From Pseudomonadota bacterium (lineage in GTDB: Bacteria; Desulfobacterota; Binatia; Binatales; Binataceae), in the NCBI GenBank assembly GCA_021325355.1, contig JAJPHI010000024.1, forward strand, positions 1 through 64,000: 64,000 bases of DNA, written 5' to 3'. Of the stretch, positions 55,028-63,097 are shown piece by piece. Numbering within the stretch: the stretch's first letter is position 1; the number at the start of each line of letters is the position of its first letter. A program made the translations under genes and the position numbers. The notes under the pieces were generated by a model. It was not told the DNA's origin. It ran no database searches and saw only the letters and a list, made by a program, of their open reading frames with translations.

Positions 55028-55860
55028 TACGGCGCACTCGACGCCTTGCGCCGCGGATGCTCGATCGGAAGATCGTCATGATTGCCCCATTCGGCCCACG
55101 ATCCCAGGTAGTTGCGGACTTTGGGATAGCCGGCGACCCGCAGGGCGATATAGGCGTTGGCGGAACGATAGCCGCCCTGGCAGTAAGGGATAATCTCACG
55201 GTCCGGATCGAGGCCGAGGCCCTCGAACTCGGCGCGGAGCTGCGCGGCCGGTTTGAACCGGCCGTTCGCATCGAGGTTTTGCGACCAATCGCGATGAATG
55301 GCGCCCGGCACCGCGCCGCCGTGCCGCGCGCGAACTCGCTCGCCGTAATATTCCTCGTCGGTGCGCACGTCGAAAAGCTCGCATTCCGGACGCCCGAGAC
55401 GCTCGCGGATATAGGTGAAGGAGGCTATCGTCTCGTCACGCGGCGCCGCCTTGAAGTCGGTCGGGATGATTGTCGGGGCGGCGGTTGTCAGTTCCATTGA
55501 GGCGTTTTTGAGGCCACCGTCGAGAATCCGCACCGCCGGATGCCCGATATATTCGAGCATCCAGGCCGCCCGCGTCGCCCGCATCCCGGAGTCTTCCTCG
55601 TAGCAAACCACCGTCTCGCTGCCGCTCAGACCCAGCATCGAGAAAATCCACACGAGCTGTTCACAAAAAACGCGCAGGCCCGCTTCGCTCGTGTCGCTGT
55701 GATGGAACGGGAACGGATCGAAGTGACGGGCAGCGGCGAGATGGCCGCTCCAATAGGCCTGGGGCGGCCGGGTATCGAGCAGGACGATATTCGCGTCGCC
55801 GCGATGCGCCCGCAGCCAATCCGCGTCAACCAGATATTGCGAGTCGCGAGGTTCAGCCAT
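55027..55860 (-). CDS. Sulfurtransferase (thiosulfate/3-mercaptopyruvate type, two rhodanese domains)
   Basis: A 277-residue enzyme with two rhodanese domains: an inactive-looking N-terminal one (VLLDTRPPQAYWSGHLAAARHFD) and a catalytic C-terminal one with the active-site loop PYCQGGYRS, Cys227. LFDVRTDEEYYGERVRARHGGAVPGAIHRDW is the standard second-domain start. The loop length and sequence favour thiosulfate or mercaptopyruvate as donor but cannot decide. The start ATG lies 20 bases after the pyrD stop; a 21-residue longer form would overlap pyrD. Confidence 0.9.
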   Translation of the reverse strand: MAEPRDSQYLVDADWLRAHRGDANIVLLDTRPPQAYWSGHLAAARHFDPFPFHHSDTSEAGLRVFCEQLVWIFSMLGLSGSETVVCYEEDSGMRATRAAWMLEYIGHPAVRILDGGLKNASMELTTAAPTIIPTDFKAAPRDETIASFTYIRERLGRPECELFDVRTDEEYYGERVRARHGGAVPGAIHRDWSQNLDANGRFKPAAQLRAEFEGLGLDPDREIIPYCQGGYRSANAYIALRVAGYPKVRNYLGSWAEWGNHDDLPIEHPRRKASSAP

Positions 55861-55879
55861 GGCTTTCTCTGCCTGAAAA

Positions 55880-56935
55880 TTACGCGTCGATGCCGACCGC
55901 CTCGCCAATAGAGCGGAATCCATCGCGTCTTAGCAAGTCCACCAGGCCGCGCCGGATCTGACGAATCAGTCCGGGGCCGTGGTAAACCATCGCGGTGTAG
56001 AGTTCGACGAGACTCGCACCGCAACGAACATATTCGTACGCATCCGAGGCGCCGCTGATGCCGCCGACGCCGATAAGCGGGAGGCGACCGCCGGTCAAGC
56101 GATACAGTTCGCGAACCATCTTCTGCGCGCGCGCCTTGAGCGGCGCTCCACTCAGGCCGCCCTGCGCCACCGCTGCGCTAAGCGCCGGCGGATGTTGTCG
56201 CGTGGTGTTGGTCGCGACGACGCCGCCGAGGTTCAAATCGATCAGATGCTGCCCAAGCGCGTCAAGGATTTCCGTATCCAGGTCGGGAGCAAGTTTGACC
56301 AGGATCGGGGGCGGACGCATTCCCGCCGGTATAGCAGAACGAATCGCCTCGACGATCGCGCGGAGGCCGGCCGGGGTCTGAAAATCCCGCAGCCCGGGCG
56401 TGTTGGGCGACGAAACGTTGACCACCAGAAAATCCGCTAACGCGGCGAACCGCCGCGCGAGCAACGCGTAGTCATCCGGTACGCGGTCGGCCGGCGTCGC
56501 CTTGTTCGGACCGATATTCACTGCCAGGCGCAGCCGCGAAAACCTTCGACGCCAGCGCTCGATCCGTAAAGCCACGGCCTCGGCGCCTTCGCTCGGGAAA
56601 CCCAGACTGTTGATCAGGGCCTGATGGTCGGCGATACGCCACATCCGCGGCTTCGGATTGCCCGGTTGCGGACGCGGCGTGACCGTACCGATCTCAACCA
56701 GACCGAAACCGAGCGCCTCCCAGGCGCGAAGCGCGCGGCCATCCTTGTCCATGCCAGCGGCCAGGCCAATCGGGTTCGCGAATTCAAGACCCCAGACGTG
56801 GCTGCTCAATTCCGGCGGATCCGCAGGAACCCTTGAACGGGGAAAACACGCGAGCGCGGTCAGCGTCAGGCGATGAGCGGTTTCGGGATCGAGTCGAAAC
56901 AGCAGTGGCCGAACGATCCGATAGAGACGATTCAC
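55880..56935 (-). CDS. pyrD: Dihydroorotate dehydrogenase (quinone), class 2
   Basis: Oxidises dihydroorotate to orotate at the membrane with quinone in pyrimidine synthesis. The 351-residue class 2 form has the N-terminal amphipathic membrane-binding helices (LYRIVRPLLFRLDPETAHRLTL), FANPIGLAAGMDKDG for FMN, INSLGFPSEGAEAV, and the catalytic Ser in NVSSPNTPGLRDFQ (175-176), plus GVGGISGASDAYEYVRCGASLVELYTA near the C-terminus. Four bases separate it from the PDZ-protein gene, so they are in one operon. Confidence 0.95.
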   Translation of the reverse strand: MNRLYRIVRPLLFRLDPETAHRLTLTALACFPRSRVPADPPELSSHVWGLEFANPIGLAAGMDKDGRALRAWEALGFGLVEIGTVTPRPQPGNPKPRMWRIADHQALINSLGFPSEGAEAVALRIERWRRRFSRLRLAVNIGPNKATPADRVPDDYALLARRFAALADFLVVNVSSPNTPGLRDFQTPAGLRAIVEAIRSAIPAGMRPPPILVKLAPDLDTEILDALGQHLIDLNLGGVVATNTTRQHPPALSAAVAQGGLSGAPLKARAQKMVRELYRLTGGRLPLIGVGGISGASDAYEYVRCGASLVELYTAMVYHGPGLIRQIRRGLVDLLRRDGFRSIGEAVGIDA

Positions 56936-56939
56936 CCGG

Positions 56940-57662
56940 TTACTGAGCCGAAGCGGTGTCCGGTCGCGGGGCGCCCAGTTTAACCGGCAGCTTCAGCGTT
57001 TCGTGCGTACCGTCATTATGCGGCCGCAGGATAGTGAAGTAGATGACGTCGCCCGGTCTGAGCGCCGCGATGGCGTTGCGCAGGTCGTCAGGCGTGAGGA
57101 TCAGGTTGTCATCGATGGCGATGATCAGATCGCCGGTGTTGCCGAGCTTGCCTGCCTTCTTCAGGAGCGGCATGACGATCAGATCGAGCGGAGGCGCCAG
57201 TTGGCCGACCGTTGCCCCGGTTGCGCCCATCGCATTGAGCCCACCTTCGGCGCGAATGCCGGCCTGCTCGGCGGGGCTGTTCGGATCGACCCCGACCACT
57301 TCGAAGCCCCGCACCTTCGCGCGCGGATCGTCATCGACCGTCAAATACTGGACAGAGAGGCCGAGATAGGGAAGCGGATGCGGCAGCGCCGCCTTCTGGT
57401 TCTGATAATCTGCGGCATCGCCTACGCTCGGCACGGCCACCGGCGGTTCCTCGGGGGGCGTCCCCTGATCGGCTTGCGATGGCGATACCTGATTCCGTGA
57501 GGGAAGTTCGAGGGTGCCGCCCTCGTGGATCCAAACCGGTGATGCAGGCGCGGCGGCGCTCGCCTGCCCCGAAAGGCCCGCCTGCCCCCAGCACGGCATC
57601 GGGACGGCGATGCCCGCCGTCAACAGTGCCGCGGACGCGAGGCTGCACTTCATCGTGCGCAT
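56940..57662 (-). CDS. Exported PDZ-domain protein
   Basis: A 240-residue protein with a signal peptide (LASAALLTAGIAVPMPCWGQA), a Pro/Ser-rich linker to about residue 95, and a PDZ domain (about 96-235): YLGLSVQYLTVDD, GFEVVGVDPNSPAEQAGI, GDLIIAIDDNLILTPDDLRNAIAALRPGDVIYFTI. The central part has an insertion (about 140-170) between the GI and GD strands. No protease catalytic domain. Probably a periplasmic scaffold or substrate-recognition protein. First gene of the PDZ-pyrD-sulfurtransferase-pcp unit; divergent from the hydroxyacid dehydrogenase gene. Confidence 0.8.
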   Translation of the reverse strand: MRTMKCSLASAALLTAGIAVPMPCWGQAGLSGQASAAAPASPVWIHEGGTLELPSRNQVSPSQADQGTPPEEPPVAVPSVGDAADYQNQKAALPHPLPYLGLSVQYLTVDDDPRAKVRGFEVVGVDPNSPAEQAGIRAEGGLNAMGATGATVGQLAPPLDLIVMPLLKKAGKLGNTGDLIIAIDDNLILTPDDLRNAIAALRPGDVIYFTILRPHNDGTHETLKLPVKLGAPRPDTASAQ

Positions 57663-57747
57663 TTTATTCCCGCCCGCCCCTCAGATAAATCGCTTGAAAG
57701 CCGCCTCATCGCCATGCGAAGAAAAGGCCGGGAGTTAAGTACTCGCG

Positions 57748-58755
57748 ATGAAGATTCTTTCGACCGTCGGTTTGACGCCTGACGAAGTTGCCCGCCTGCG
57801 CGAAATCAGCGGGGCGGAGGTCATGGACAAGCGCTGCCGCTCGCAGGCCGAAATGATCGAATTCGGTAGCGACGGCTACGACATCCTGTTCAGCTTCCGT
57901 GCTCCCGATGAGCTGATCCGTCGCGCGCCCAACCTGAAATGGGTGCAGTTTCTTTCCGCCGGCGCCGATCACGTTCTGAAGGGCGAGCTTGCAGCCCGTA
58001 CCAATATCCTCATCACCAACGCGAGCGGCATCCATTCGACGCCGATTGCCGAATACACGATTGCCTCGATGCTCGCGTGGTCGCACGGCTTCCACACCAC
58101 GATGCGCGCGCAGATGCGCCGCGAGTGGCAGCGCAACTGGGATTTTATGGACTCGGTGGACTCGCTGCGCGGCAAGACCCTCGGGGTGATTGGCTATGGC
58201 TCGATCGGCCGGGAGACCGCGCGGATCGGCAAGGCGCTCGGGATGAGCATCCTCGCCCTCAAGCGCAACCCGAATGAACGCAGCGACCCCGGCTGGAATC
58301 CGCCTGGCGTCGGCGACCCCGAGGGGACCCTGCCGGATCGCTGGTTCGGTCCCGACGGACTCAAGGAGCTTCTGCGCGCGAGCGACTTCATCACCGTAAC
58401 GCTGCCCGCGACGCCGGCAACCCGCAGGATGATCGGACGGGAGGAGATCGCCGTGATGCGGCCCGGCGCCTATCTGGTCAATATCGGCCGCGGCGAAGTG
58501 ATTGATCAGAACGCCCTCATCGCGGCTCTGCGCGAAAAGCGCATCGGCGGCGCCGGCCTCGACGTCTTCGAGCGCGAACCGCTCGAAAGCGAAAGCGAGC
58601 TGTGGGATCTCGAGAACGTCATCCTGACCCCGCACATGTCCGGATCATTCAAGGGCTACACGTCGGCCTGCCTGGGCCTGTTCGCGGCCAACCTCGAGCG
58701 CTTCGTCAGGGGCGAGCCGCTGATGAACCTCGTCGATCGCGCGCTGGGGTATTAG
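57748..58755 (+). CDS. D-2-hydroxyacid dehydrogenase (phosphoglycerate dehydrogenase family)
   Basis: A 335-residue NAD(P)-dependent dehydrogenase. Rossmann motif GYGSIGRETARIGKALGM (about 149-166), catalytic Arg in NIGRGEVID, Glu in DVFEREPLE and His in ILTPHMSG near the C-terminus, in the usual order. The N-terminal SNGADHVLKGELAA-like part (NLKWVQFLSAGADHV) fits the family. Substrate (glyoxylate, hydroxypyruvate or another 2-ketoacid) is not determined. Convergent with the enoyl-CoA hydratase gene. Confidence 0.92.
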   Translation: MKILSTVGLTPDEVARLREISGAEVMDKRCRSQAEMIEFGSDGYDILFSFRAPDELIRRAPNLKWVQFLSAGADHVLKGELAARTNILITNASGIHSTPIAEYTIASMLAWSHGFHTTMRAQMRREWQRNWDFMDSVDSLRGKTLGVIGYGSIGRETARIGKALGMSILALKRNPNERSDPGWNPPGVGDPEGTLPDRWFGPDGLKELLRASDFITVTLPATPATRRMIGREEIAVMRPGAYLVNIGRGEVIDQNALIAALREKRIGGAGLDVFEREPLESESELWDLENVILTPHMSGSFKGYTSACLGLFAANLERFVRGEPLMNLVDRALGY

Positions 58756-58796
58756 TCCCGCCGGAGTACGGAAGCGGCGTCAGCCGCCACGATTCA

Positions 58797-59582
58797 TCAA
58801 CGATTGCTGAACCGGGCGGCGCGCTTGCCAAGGAACGCCGCGATACCTTCGCGGGCATCCGCCGTATGGCTCAAGCCCGCGATAATCTCGGTCTCGAGAT
58901 CCATCTGCTCGTAAAGCGGGTTATTCAACGAGGCGTAAAGCAGGCGCTTGACGCCGCCGTAGGCGAGCGTCGGACCCTGTGCAAGTTCGCCGGCGATTTT
59001 GTCGGCCTCGCCGAGCAACTCGGCGTCCGGCACGACGCGACTCACGATGCCCATCGCGTGGGCTTCCTGGGCGGTGAAGGCGCGATTGGTGAGCATCAAC
59101 TCGCTCGCCCGCTTGAGGCCGACGATGCGCGGCAGATAGTAGGAACTTGAACCGTCGGGGGTGAGCCCGATCCGCGTATAGGCGACGGTAAAACGCGACG
59201 ATTCTCCCGCCAGCACGATATCGCCAATCAACGCAAGACTAAGCCCGGCGCCACCGGCGTTACCGTTAACCGCGATCACCAGCGGCGCATTCATACGCGC
59301 GAAGCGCTGAATTGCCGTATGCAGCAGCATCGTCAGCTTCCGCAGATGAGCCGGCAGCTCAGCTTCCGGTTGCGCCGCAAACGATTTGAGGTCGCCGCCG
59401 CCGCAGAACAGTCTGCCGGCCCCGGTCAGCACCACGGCACGCACGTTCGGGTCTTCAAGGCATCGCGTCGAAGCCTCCTCGAGCGCGGCCGCGAGCTCGT
59501 AGTTGATCGCGTTGGCGGCCTCCGGACGATTGAGCGTGAGATGAGCAACATTGTCCCGCAGTTCGAAAAGCAGTACCGGCAT
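58797..59582 (-). CDS. Enoyl-CoA hydratase/isomerase family protein
   Basis: A 261-residue crotonase-fold enzyme acting on acyl-CoA. NVAHLTLNRPEAANAINYELAAALEEA at the start, the oxyanion-hole GAGRLFCGGGDLKSFAA, and INGNAGGAGLSLALIGDIVLAGESSRFTVAYTRIGLTPDGSSSYYLP with the catalytic region; the second crotonase Glu position carries Asp (TPDGSS), as in some isomerase-like members. Its AGGAG ribosome-binding site lies within the 118-base divergent region shared with the small ferredoxin gene. Cytoplasmic. Confidence 0.92.
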   Translation of the reverse strand: MPVLLFELRDNVAHLTLNRPEAANAINYELAAALEEASTRCLEDPNVRAVVLTGAGRLFCGGGDLKSFAAQPEAELPAHLRKLTMLLHTAIQRFARMNAPLVIAVNGNAGGAGLSLALIGDIVLAGESSRFTVAYTRIGLTPDGSSSYYLPRIVGLKRASELMLTNRAFTAQEAHAMGIVSRVVPDAELLGEADKIAGELAQGPTLAYGGVKRLLYASLNNPLYEQMDLETEIIAGLSHTADAREGIAAFLGKRAARFSNR

Positions 59583-59700
59583 CGATGTTCTCCTGGATGG
59601 CTCGGCAACGGATTCTAGCCGATCTGCGCCGGCTACTCACGATCCGCGAACTGGCAACGCTGCGCGTCTTTGTGCGAAGCTTGCCGGGGAGGTCTTCGCC

Positions 59701-59886
59701 ATGGCGCTCGAAGTTACCTGGGACAGCAAGATATGCACGCACTCCGGCAACTGCGTCAAAACCCTGCCGCAGGTGTTCAAGGTCGAAGGCGGCAAATTCG
59801 TCATCGATCCCGCGGCCGCCGACGATAGCCGCGTGCGGACGACCGTGGCCGCATGTCCATCGGGGGCCCTCAAGATCAAGGAATGA
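59701..59886 (+). CDS. Small divergent 4Fe-4S ferredoxin (Fer4_19 type)
   Basis: A 61-residue protein too short for most gene callers' confidence but with a strong GGGAGG site. It reads VTWDSKICTHSGNCVKTLPQVFKV then VAACPSGALKI, the divergent mono-cluster pattern in which a CxHxGxC-type pair and a late CPSGAL Cys hold one cluster. Such proteins are electron carriers or iron-sensing accessory factors. Divergent from the enoyl-CoA hydratase gene. Confidence 0.85.
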   Translation: MALEVTWDSKICTHSGNCVKTLPQVFKVEGGKFVIDPAAADDSRVRTTVAACPSGALKIKE

Positions 59887-59923
59887 CGAAGTGGCGCCGG
59901 AGCGCGGCGGGTTGGCTTGTCGC

Positions 59924-60379
59924 CTAACGCTCTTCTTCGGCGCTGCCGCCGAGCGCCAGCCGCTCGAGCGCGCTTTCCGTGGCGCGGGTAGCGGCGCGGG
60001 CCGCGAGATGATCGCGGATACGATCGATCAGCAGGCCGCGGGTCACCGGCTTGGTCAGATACTCGCTGATGCCGAGCCGCATGCTCTCCATCCGCGCATC
60101 GAGGTCGTCGCGCGCCGTGATCATGAAGATCGGTATATCGGCCGCGGCAGGATCGCGCTTGAGCGCACGGCACACCTCGAAGCCGTCCATCTCCGGCATC
60201 ATCAGATCGAGCAGAATCAAGTCGATTCGATGTTTCGCGACGGCCTGGAGGGCTTCACGGCCGGACTCAGCCGCGATTACCTTGTAGCCGGCGCGCCTCA
60301 CGTGGCGCGCGATGATCGAGCGGGCGTCGGGATCGTCGTCCACCACGAGGACGCACGCCGGCTGTCGCGACGGGTTCAC
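59924..60379 (-). CDS. Stand-alone response regulator receiver protein
   Basis: A 151-residue CheY-like receiver with no output domain. LVVDDDPDARSIIARHV (acidic pocket 14-16), phosphorylation site Asp58 in LILLDLMMPEMDG, and Lys110 in YLTKPV. The last ~35 residues are helical and Ala/Arg/Glu-rich. The GTG start at 60379 overlaps the stop codon of the sigma-54 activator gene (GTGA), so the receiver is translated with the AAA+ activator; longer forms would overlap it more. The partner histidine kinase is not in the window. Confidence 0.9.
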   Translation of the reverse strand: MNPSRQPACVLVVDDDPDARSIIARHVRRAGYKVIAAESGREALQAVAKHRIDLILLDLMMPEMDGFEVCRALKRDPAAADIPIFMITARDDLDARMESMRLGISEYLTKPVTRGLLIDRIRDHLAARAATRATESALERLALGGSAEEER

Positions 60380-61428
60380 GCGGGCCCCTTGGGTTGACGC
60401 TGGTCGGCGCGGCGCGGCTCGACCGCGATAACCCCGCATCGCCGAAGCTTGGCTGCGAAGGTGGTGCGCTTCAGTCCCAGGAGCCGCGCGGCCGCCTGTT
60501 TGTTGCCGCCGGTCTGTTTGAGGGCCTCGTTGATCATGCGACCTTCGAGTTCGCGCACGAGTGCGGTCAGGTTGATGCCGCTGGCGCTCAGTTCAGCGGG
60601 CGGCCGCGCGTCAGTCCATCTGGTGTCAGGCGCGAGATTGGGCGGCAGCAATCCGGCATGGATCTCGCCGTTTTCGCTGAGAATCACCAGCCGTTCAATC
60701 ATATGCTCGAGCTCGCGCACATTCCCCGGCCAGTCGTATGACCACAGTTGCACCATCGCCTCGCGTGACACCGTCCAGGTGCGCCCCGGCATCCGCGCGC
60801 GCATCCGCGCCAGGAAATGCTCAATCAGGATTGGGATATCGGAACGTCGTTCGCGCAGCGGCGGAATCACGATCGGGAGCACCTGCAGGCGATAGAACAG
60901 ATCTTCCCGGAAGGCCCCTTTTTTCACCGCCGCGGGCAAATCGGTGTTGCTGGCCGCGATTACCCGGACGTTGACCGGCGTCCAGCGATCGGCGCCGACC
61001 GGTCGCACCGCGCCGTCTTCGAGAACGCGCAGCAGCTTGGCCTGCAACGCGAGCGGCATCTCGCCGATCTCGTCAAGGAAAATCGTGCCGCCGTTGGCCG
61101 TGAGGAACAAACCGCCGCGCGCTCCGGCCGCGCCGGAAAAGGCACCCCGTTCGTGACCGAACATTTCCGATTCGAGCAGTTCATGGGGAATCGCGGCACA
61201 GTTGACCGGCACAAACGGCCCATTGCGCCGGCTCGCGCGCGCATGAATCGTCCGCGCGACCACCTCCTTACCCACGCCGCTTTCGCCCGTGATAAGGACG
61301 GTTACGTCGGTCGCCGCGACCTTATCGATCAATTCGCGGAGCTTAACGATGCTCGGATGCTGGCCGACGAGCGGATAGTCGGCCGTCTCCGCCTGACCGG
61401 TCTCTGGCAGCCCATTCTCTGTTGCCAC
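60376..61428 (-). CDS. Sigma-54-dependent AAA+ transcriptional activator without receiver domain
   Basis: A 350-residue NtrC-type activator. After only ~20 N-terminal residues it enters the AAA+ domain: VLITGESGVGKEVVA (Walker A 48-55), ESEMFGHERGAFSGA with the sigma-54 loop GAFSGA (95-100; Ser instead of Thr in the usual GAFTGA), TIFLDEIGEM (Walker B), and WPGNVRELEHMIERL. The C-terminal Fis-type HTH is ALKQTGGNKQAAARLLGLKRTTFAAKL. The usual N-terminal receiver is absent and encoded instead by the overlapping downstream gene. Starts with GTG. Confidence 0.92.
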   Translation of the reverse strand: MATENGLPETGQAETADYPLVGQHPSIVKLRELIDKVAATDVTVLITGESGVGKEVVARTIHARASRRNGPFVPVNCAAIPHELLESEMFGHERGAFSGAAGARGGLFLTANGGTIFLDEIGEMPLALQAKLLRVLEDGAVRPVGADRWTPVNVRVIAASNTDLPAAVKKGAFREDLFYRLQVLPIVIPPLRERRSDIPILIEHFLARMRARMPGRTWTVSREAMVQLWSYDWPGNVRELEHMIERLVILSENGEIHAGLLPPNLAPDTRWTDARPPAELSASGINLTALVRELEGRMINEALKQTGGNKQAAARLLGLKRTTFAAKLRRCGVIAVEPRRADQRQPKGPA

Positions 61429-61570
61429 GGCAGCGATTGGTCAAACTCTCGGCGTCAAGCTAATTTCAAGCTTAGCTGCAACTTTAGCTAGCTGACAAGT
61501 CCATAAACCGCCGGTAGTCCCACGGAAAGCGCCGTAAGTAGCTGCGACAATTCGCAAACGCGCGGTGGGT

Positions 61571-62071
61571 TTATTTTGCCGTTACCAACTCGCGGCGATA
61601 AATCGCCGCCTGACCCGGACCTTCGGCGACCGCAATTTCCATCGCATGCACGCCGGCAGCCGCGCCCAGCGCCTGCAACGCCGCCCACAATTGATCCGCA
61701 ATCAGGCGCGCCAGTTCCTCGGCGGAACTGTGCATGATCTCGAGCAGAGCGACATCCTTTTTGGGAAGGACAAACAGGTCATCGTCGTAGCGCACGCAGA
61801 GTTGCGCGCCCTGGTCCTCGATTCGTAGGCAGTCGCTCTGTGCGGGGATCAAGGTGCGCTCATCCAAGCGGTCAACAATCTCCTTGAGCAGGCGCTTGAT
61901 CAGTCCGAAATCGAGCACGTAGCCGGTCGTATCGAGTTGCCCCTCGAGGCGCGCGCCGACCTGGTAGTTGTGTCCATGCAGGGGCTCGCGAAAGCCCGGA
62001 TAGGCGATGAAATGTGCCGCAGAAAATTTCAGATTTTCCTTGGCCACGTGGATCGCAAAGGTTGAAGCCAT
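61571..62071 (-). CDS. 6-pyruvoyl-tetrahydropterin synthase/QueD family protein lacking the catalytic Cys
   Basis: A 166-residue T-fold protein. Zinc ligands are His20 (FSAAHF) and His32 and His34 (LHGHNY), and GYVLDFGLIKRLLKEIVDRLDERTLI and the late EGPGQAAIYR Glu region follow. In QueD/PTPS the catalytic Cys sits four residues before the HGH (CxxxHGH); here that position is Arg28 and a Glu (Glu29) lies three residues before the HGH, resembling the Cys-to-Glu change of PTPS-III-type proteins. Activity may therefore differ from preQ0 or biopterin synthesis. The start is the ATG that begins just before the T-fold strand. Confidence 0.85.
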   Translation of the reverse strand: MASTFAIHVAKENLKFSAAHFIAYPGFREPLHGHNYQVGARLEGQLDTTGYVLDFGLIKRLLKEIVDRLDERTLIPAQSDCLRIEDQGAQLCVRYDDDLFVLPKKDVALLEIMHSSAEELARLIADQLWAALQALGAAAGVHAMEIAVAEGPGQAAIYRRELVTAK

Positions 62072-62096
62072 GGTGCAGTCTGTCCGGCCCCGAAGG

Positions 62097-62999
62097 CTAT
62101 GACGCGCGCTGACCGCGCGCGAACAGCGGCTCGAGGTTTTGATGAAGCGCGCGGCTGAAACGGCGCCGATAACGCTCCGCGTCGAGCGAAGTCGCTTCAA
62201 GAAACAACCCGGTCTCGAGCGGCGCCGCCGCGCTCAGCCGCTCACGCAACTGTACTGAGAGGGCGTCGTCTGCTGCGAGCTCCGCAGCCAGATCAGCCAC
62301 GCCCAGACCATGCAGGCCGCCGAGGAGGCATTCGACGAAGTAGCCGACCTGGCCTTCACGGTCGAGCTCGAGTGAGCTGACCCGCAGGGCTTCGGGCAAG
62401 CTGAGCAGACGATCCATCCCATACTCGCGGCGCTTCGACGGAATGGCCGGATCGCCGCTGCCGTCGTAGCCGGAACCAATCGCCGCGATCCCGATTCGAC
62501 CGTCGGCGAACGGTACCGGATGAAAGATATAACCATGCGAGGTGTAGCCGAGTAGCTCGCGCAAGGCAGTGCGATAGGCCAGCAGGTTGAATTTCGTACG
62601 TTCGGCGATGGCCCACAGGAACTCGCCGAGGGACCGCCCCGCCGCCTCGGCCAACTCAAACAGTTGGACGAATTTCGACGGCTCATATTCCTCGCGCTGC
62701 GCCACCAACGGCGCAGCTTCGCGGGCGAACTCGAGCGCCAGCACGCCGATTCCTTCAGACGCATCGCCGCCGCTATGGGCCACCAACGGCTGCTCGGGCG
62801 CGATAGGCTCGAGGTCCATCGCCAGATAGCTCCCATGGCTCGATGGCTTGGCGAGACCGCGCCGAGCATTGGTGAGCGTTGCCGGAAAAGCGTCGCGCGC
62901 CACCAGACGACTGCGACCGCCGCGCCGCTTGGCCAGAATGCCGTATCCGCTCAGCAGCGAGCCGTAAGCGACTACGATGAACGTCTCGTTTTTCGGCAT
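62097..62999 (-). CDS. Gamma-glutamylcyclotransferase-like (GGCT-fold) protein
   Basis: A 300-residue protein beginning in a GGCT-like strand, FIVVAYGSLLSGYGI, the YGSL loop of gamma-glutamyl cyclotransferases/AIG2 proteins, with acidic residues further on that could include the catalytic Glu. It is about twice as long as a typical GGCT, so the second half (from about residue 160) is an unrecognised extension rich in Leu and Arg. The ATG used removes a 34-residue N-terminal extension lying in the preceding gene. It precedes the PTPS-family gene by 25 bases on the same strand, suggesting joint expression. Confidence 0.65.
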   Translation of the reverse strand: MPKNETFIVVAYGSLLSGYGILAKRRGGRSRLVARDAFPATLTNARRGLAKPSSHGSYLAMDLEPIAPEQPLVAHSGGDASEGIGVLALEFAREAAPLVAQREEYEPSKFVQLFELAEAAGRSLGEFLWAIAERTKFNLLAYRTALRELLGYTSHGYIFHPVPFADGRIGIAAIGSGYDGSGDPAIPSKRREYGMDRLLSLPEALRVSSLELDREGQVGYFVECLLGGLHGLGVADLAAELAADDALSVQLRERLSAAAPLETGLFLEATSLDAERYRRRFSRALHQNLEPLFARGQRAS

Positions 63000-63097
63000 G
63001 TCCTCGTCGATCCAAGCTAACACACGCGCGCACTGCGGCGAATGCTCGCCCGTGGCGACACTGGGCCACGCCATCCGTGCGCCCGACCATCGCCGGC

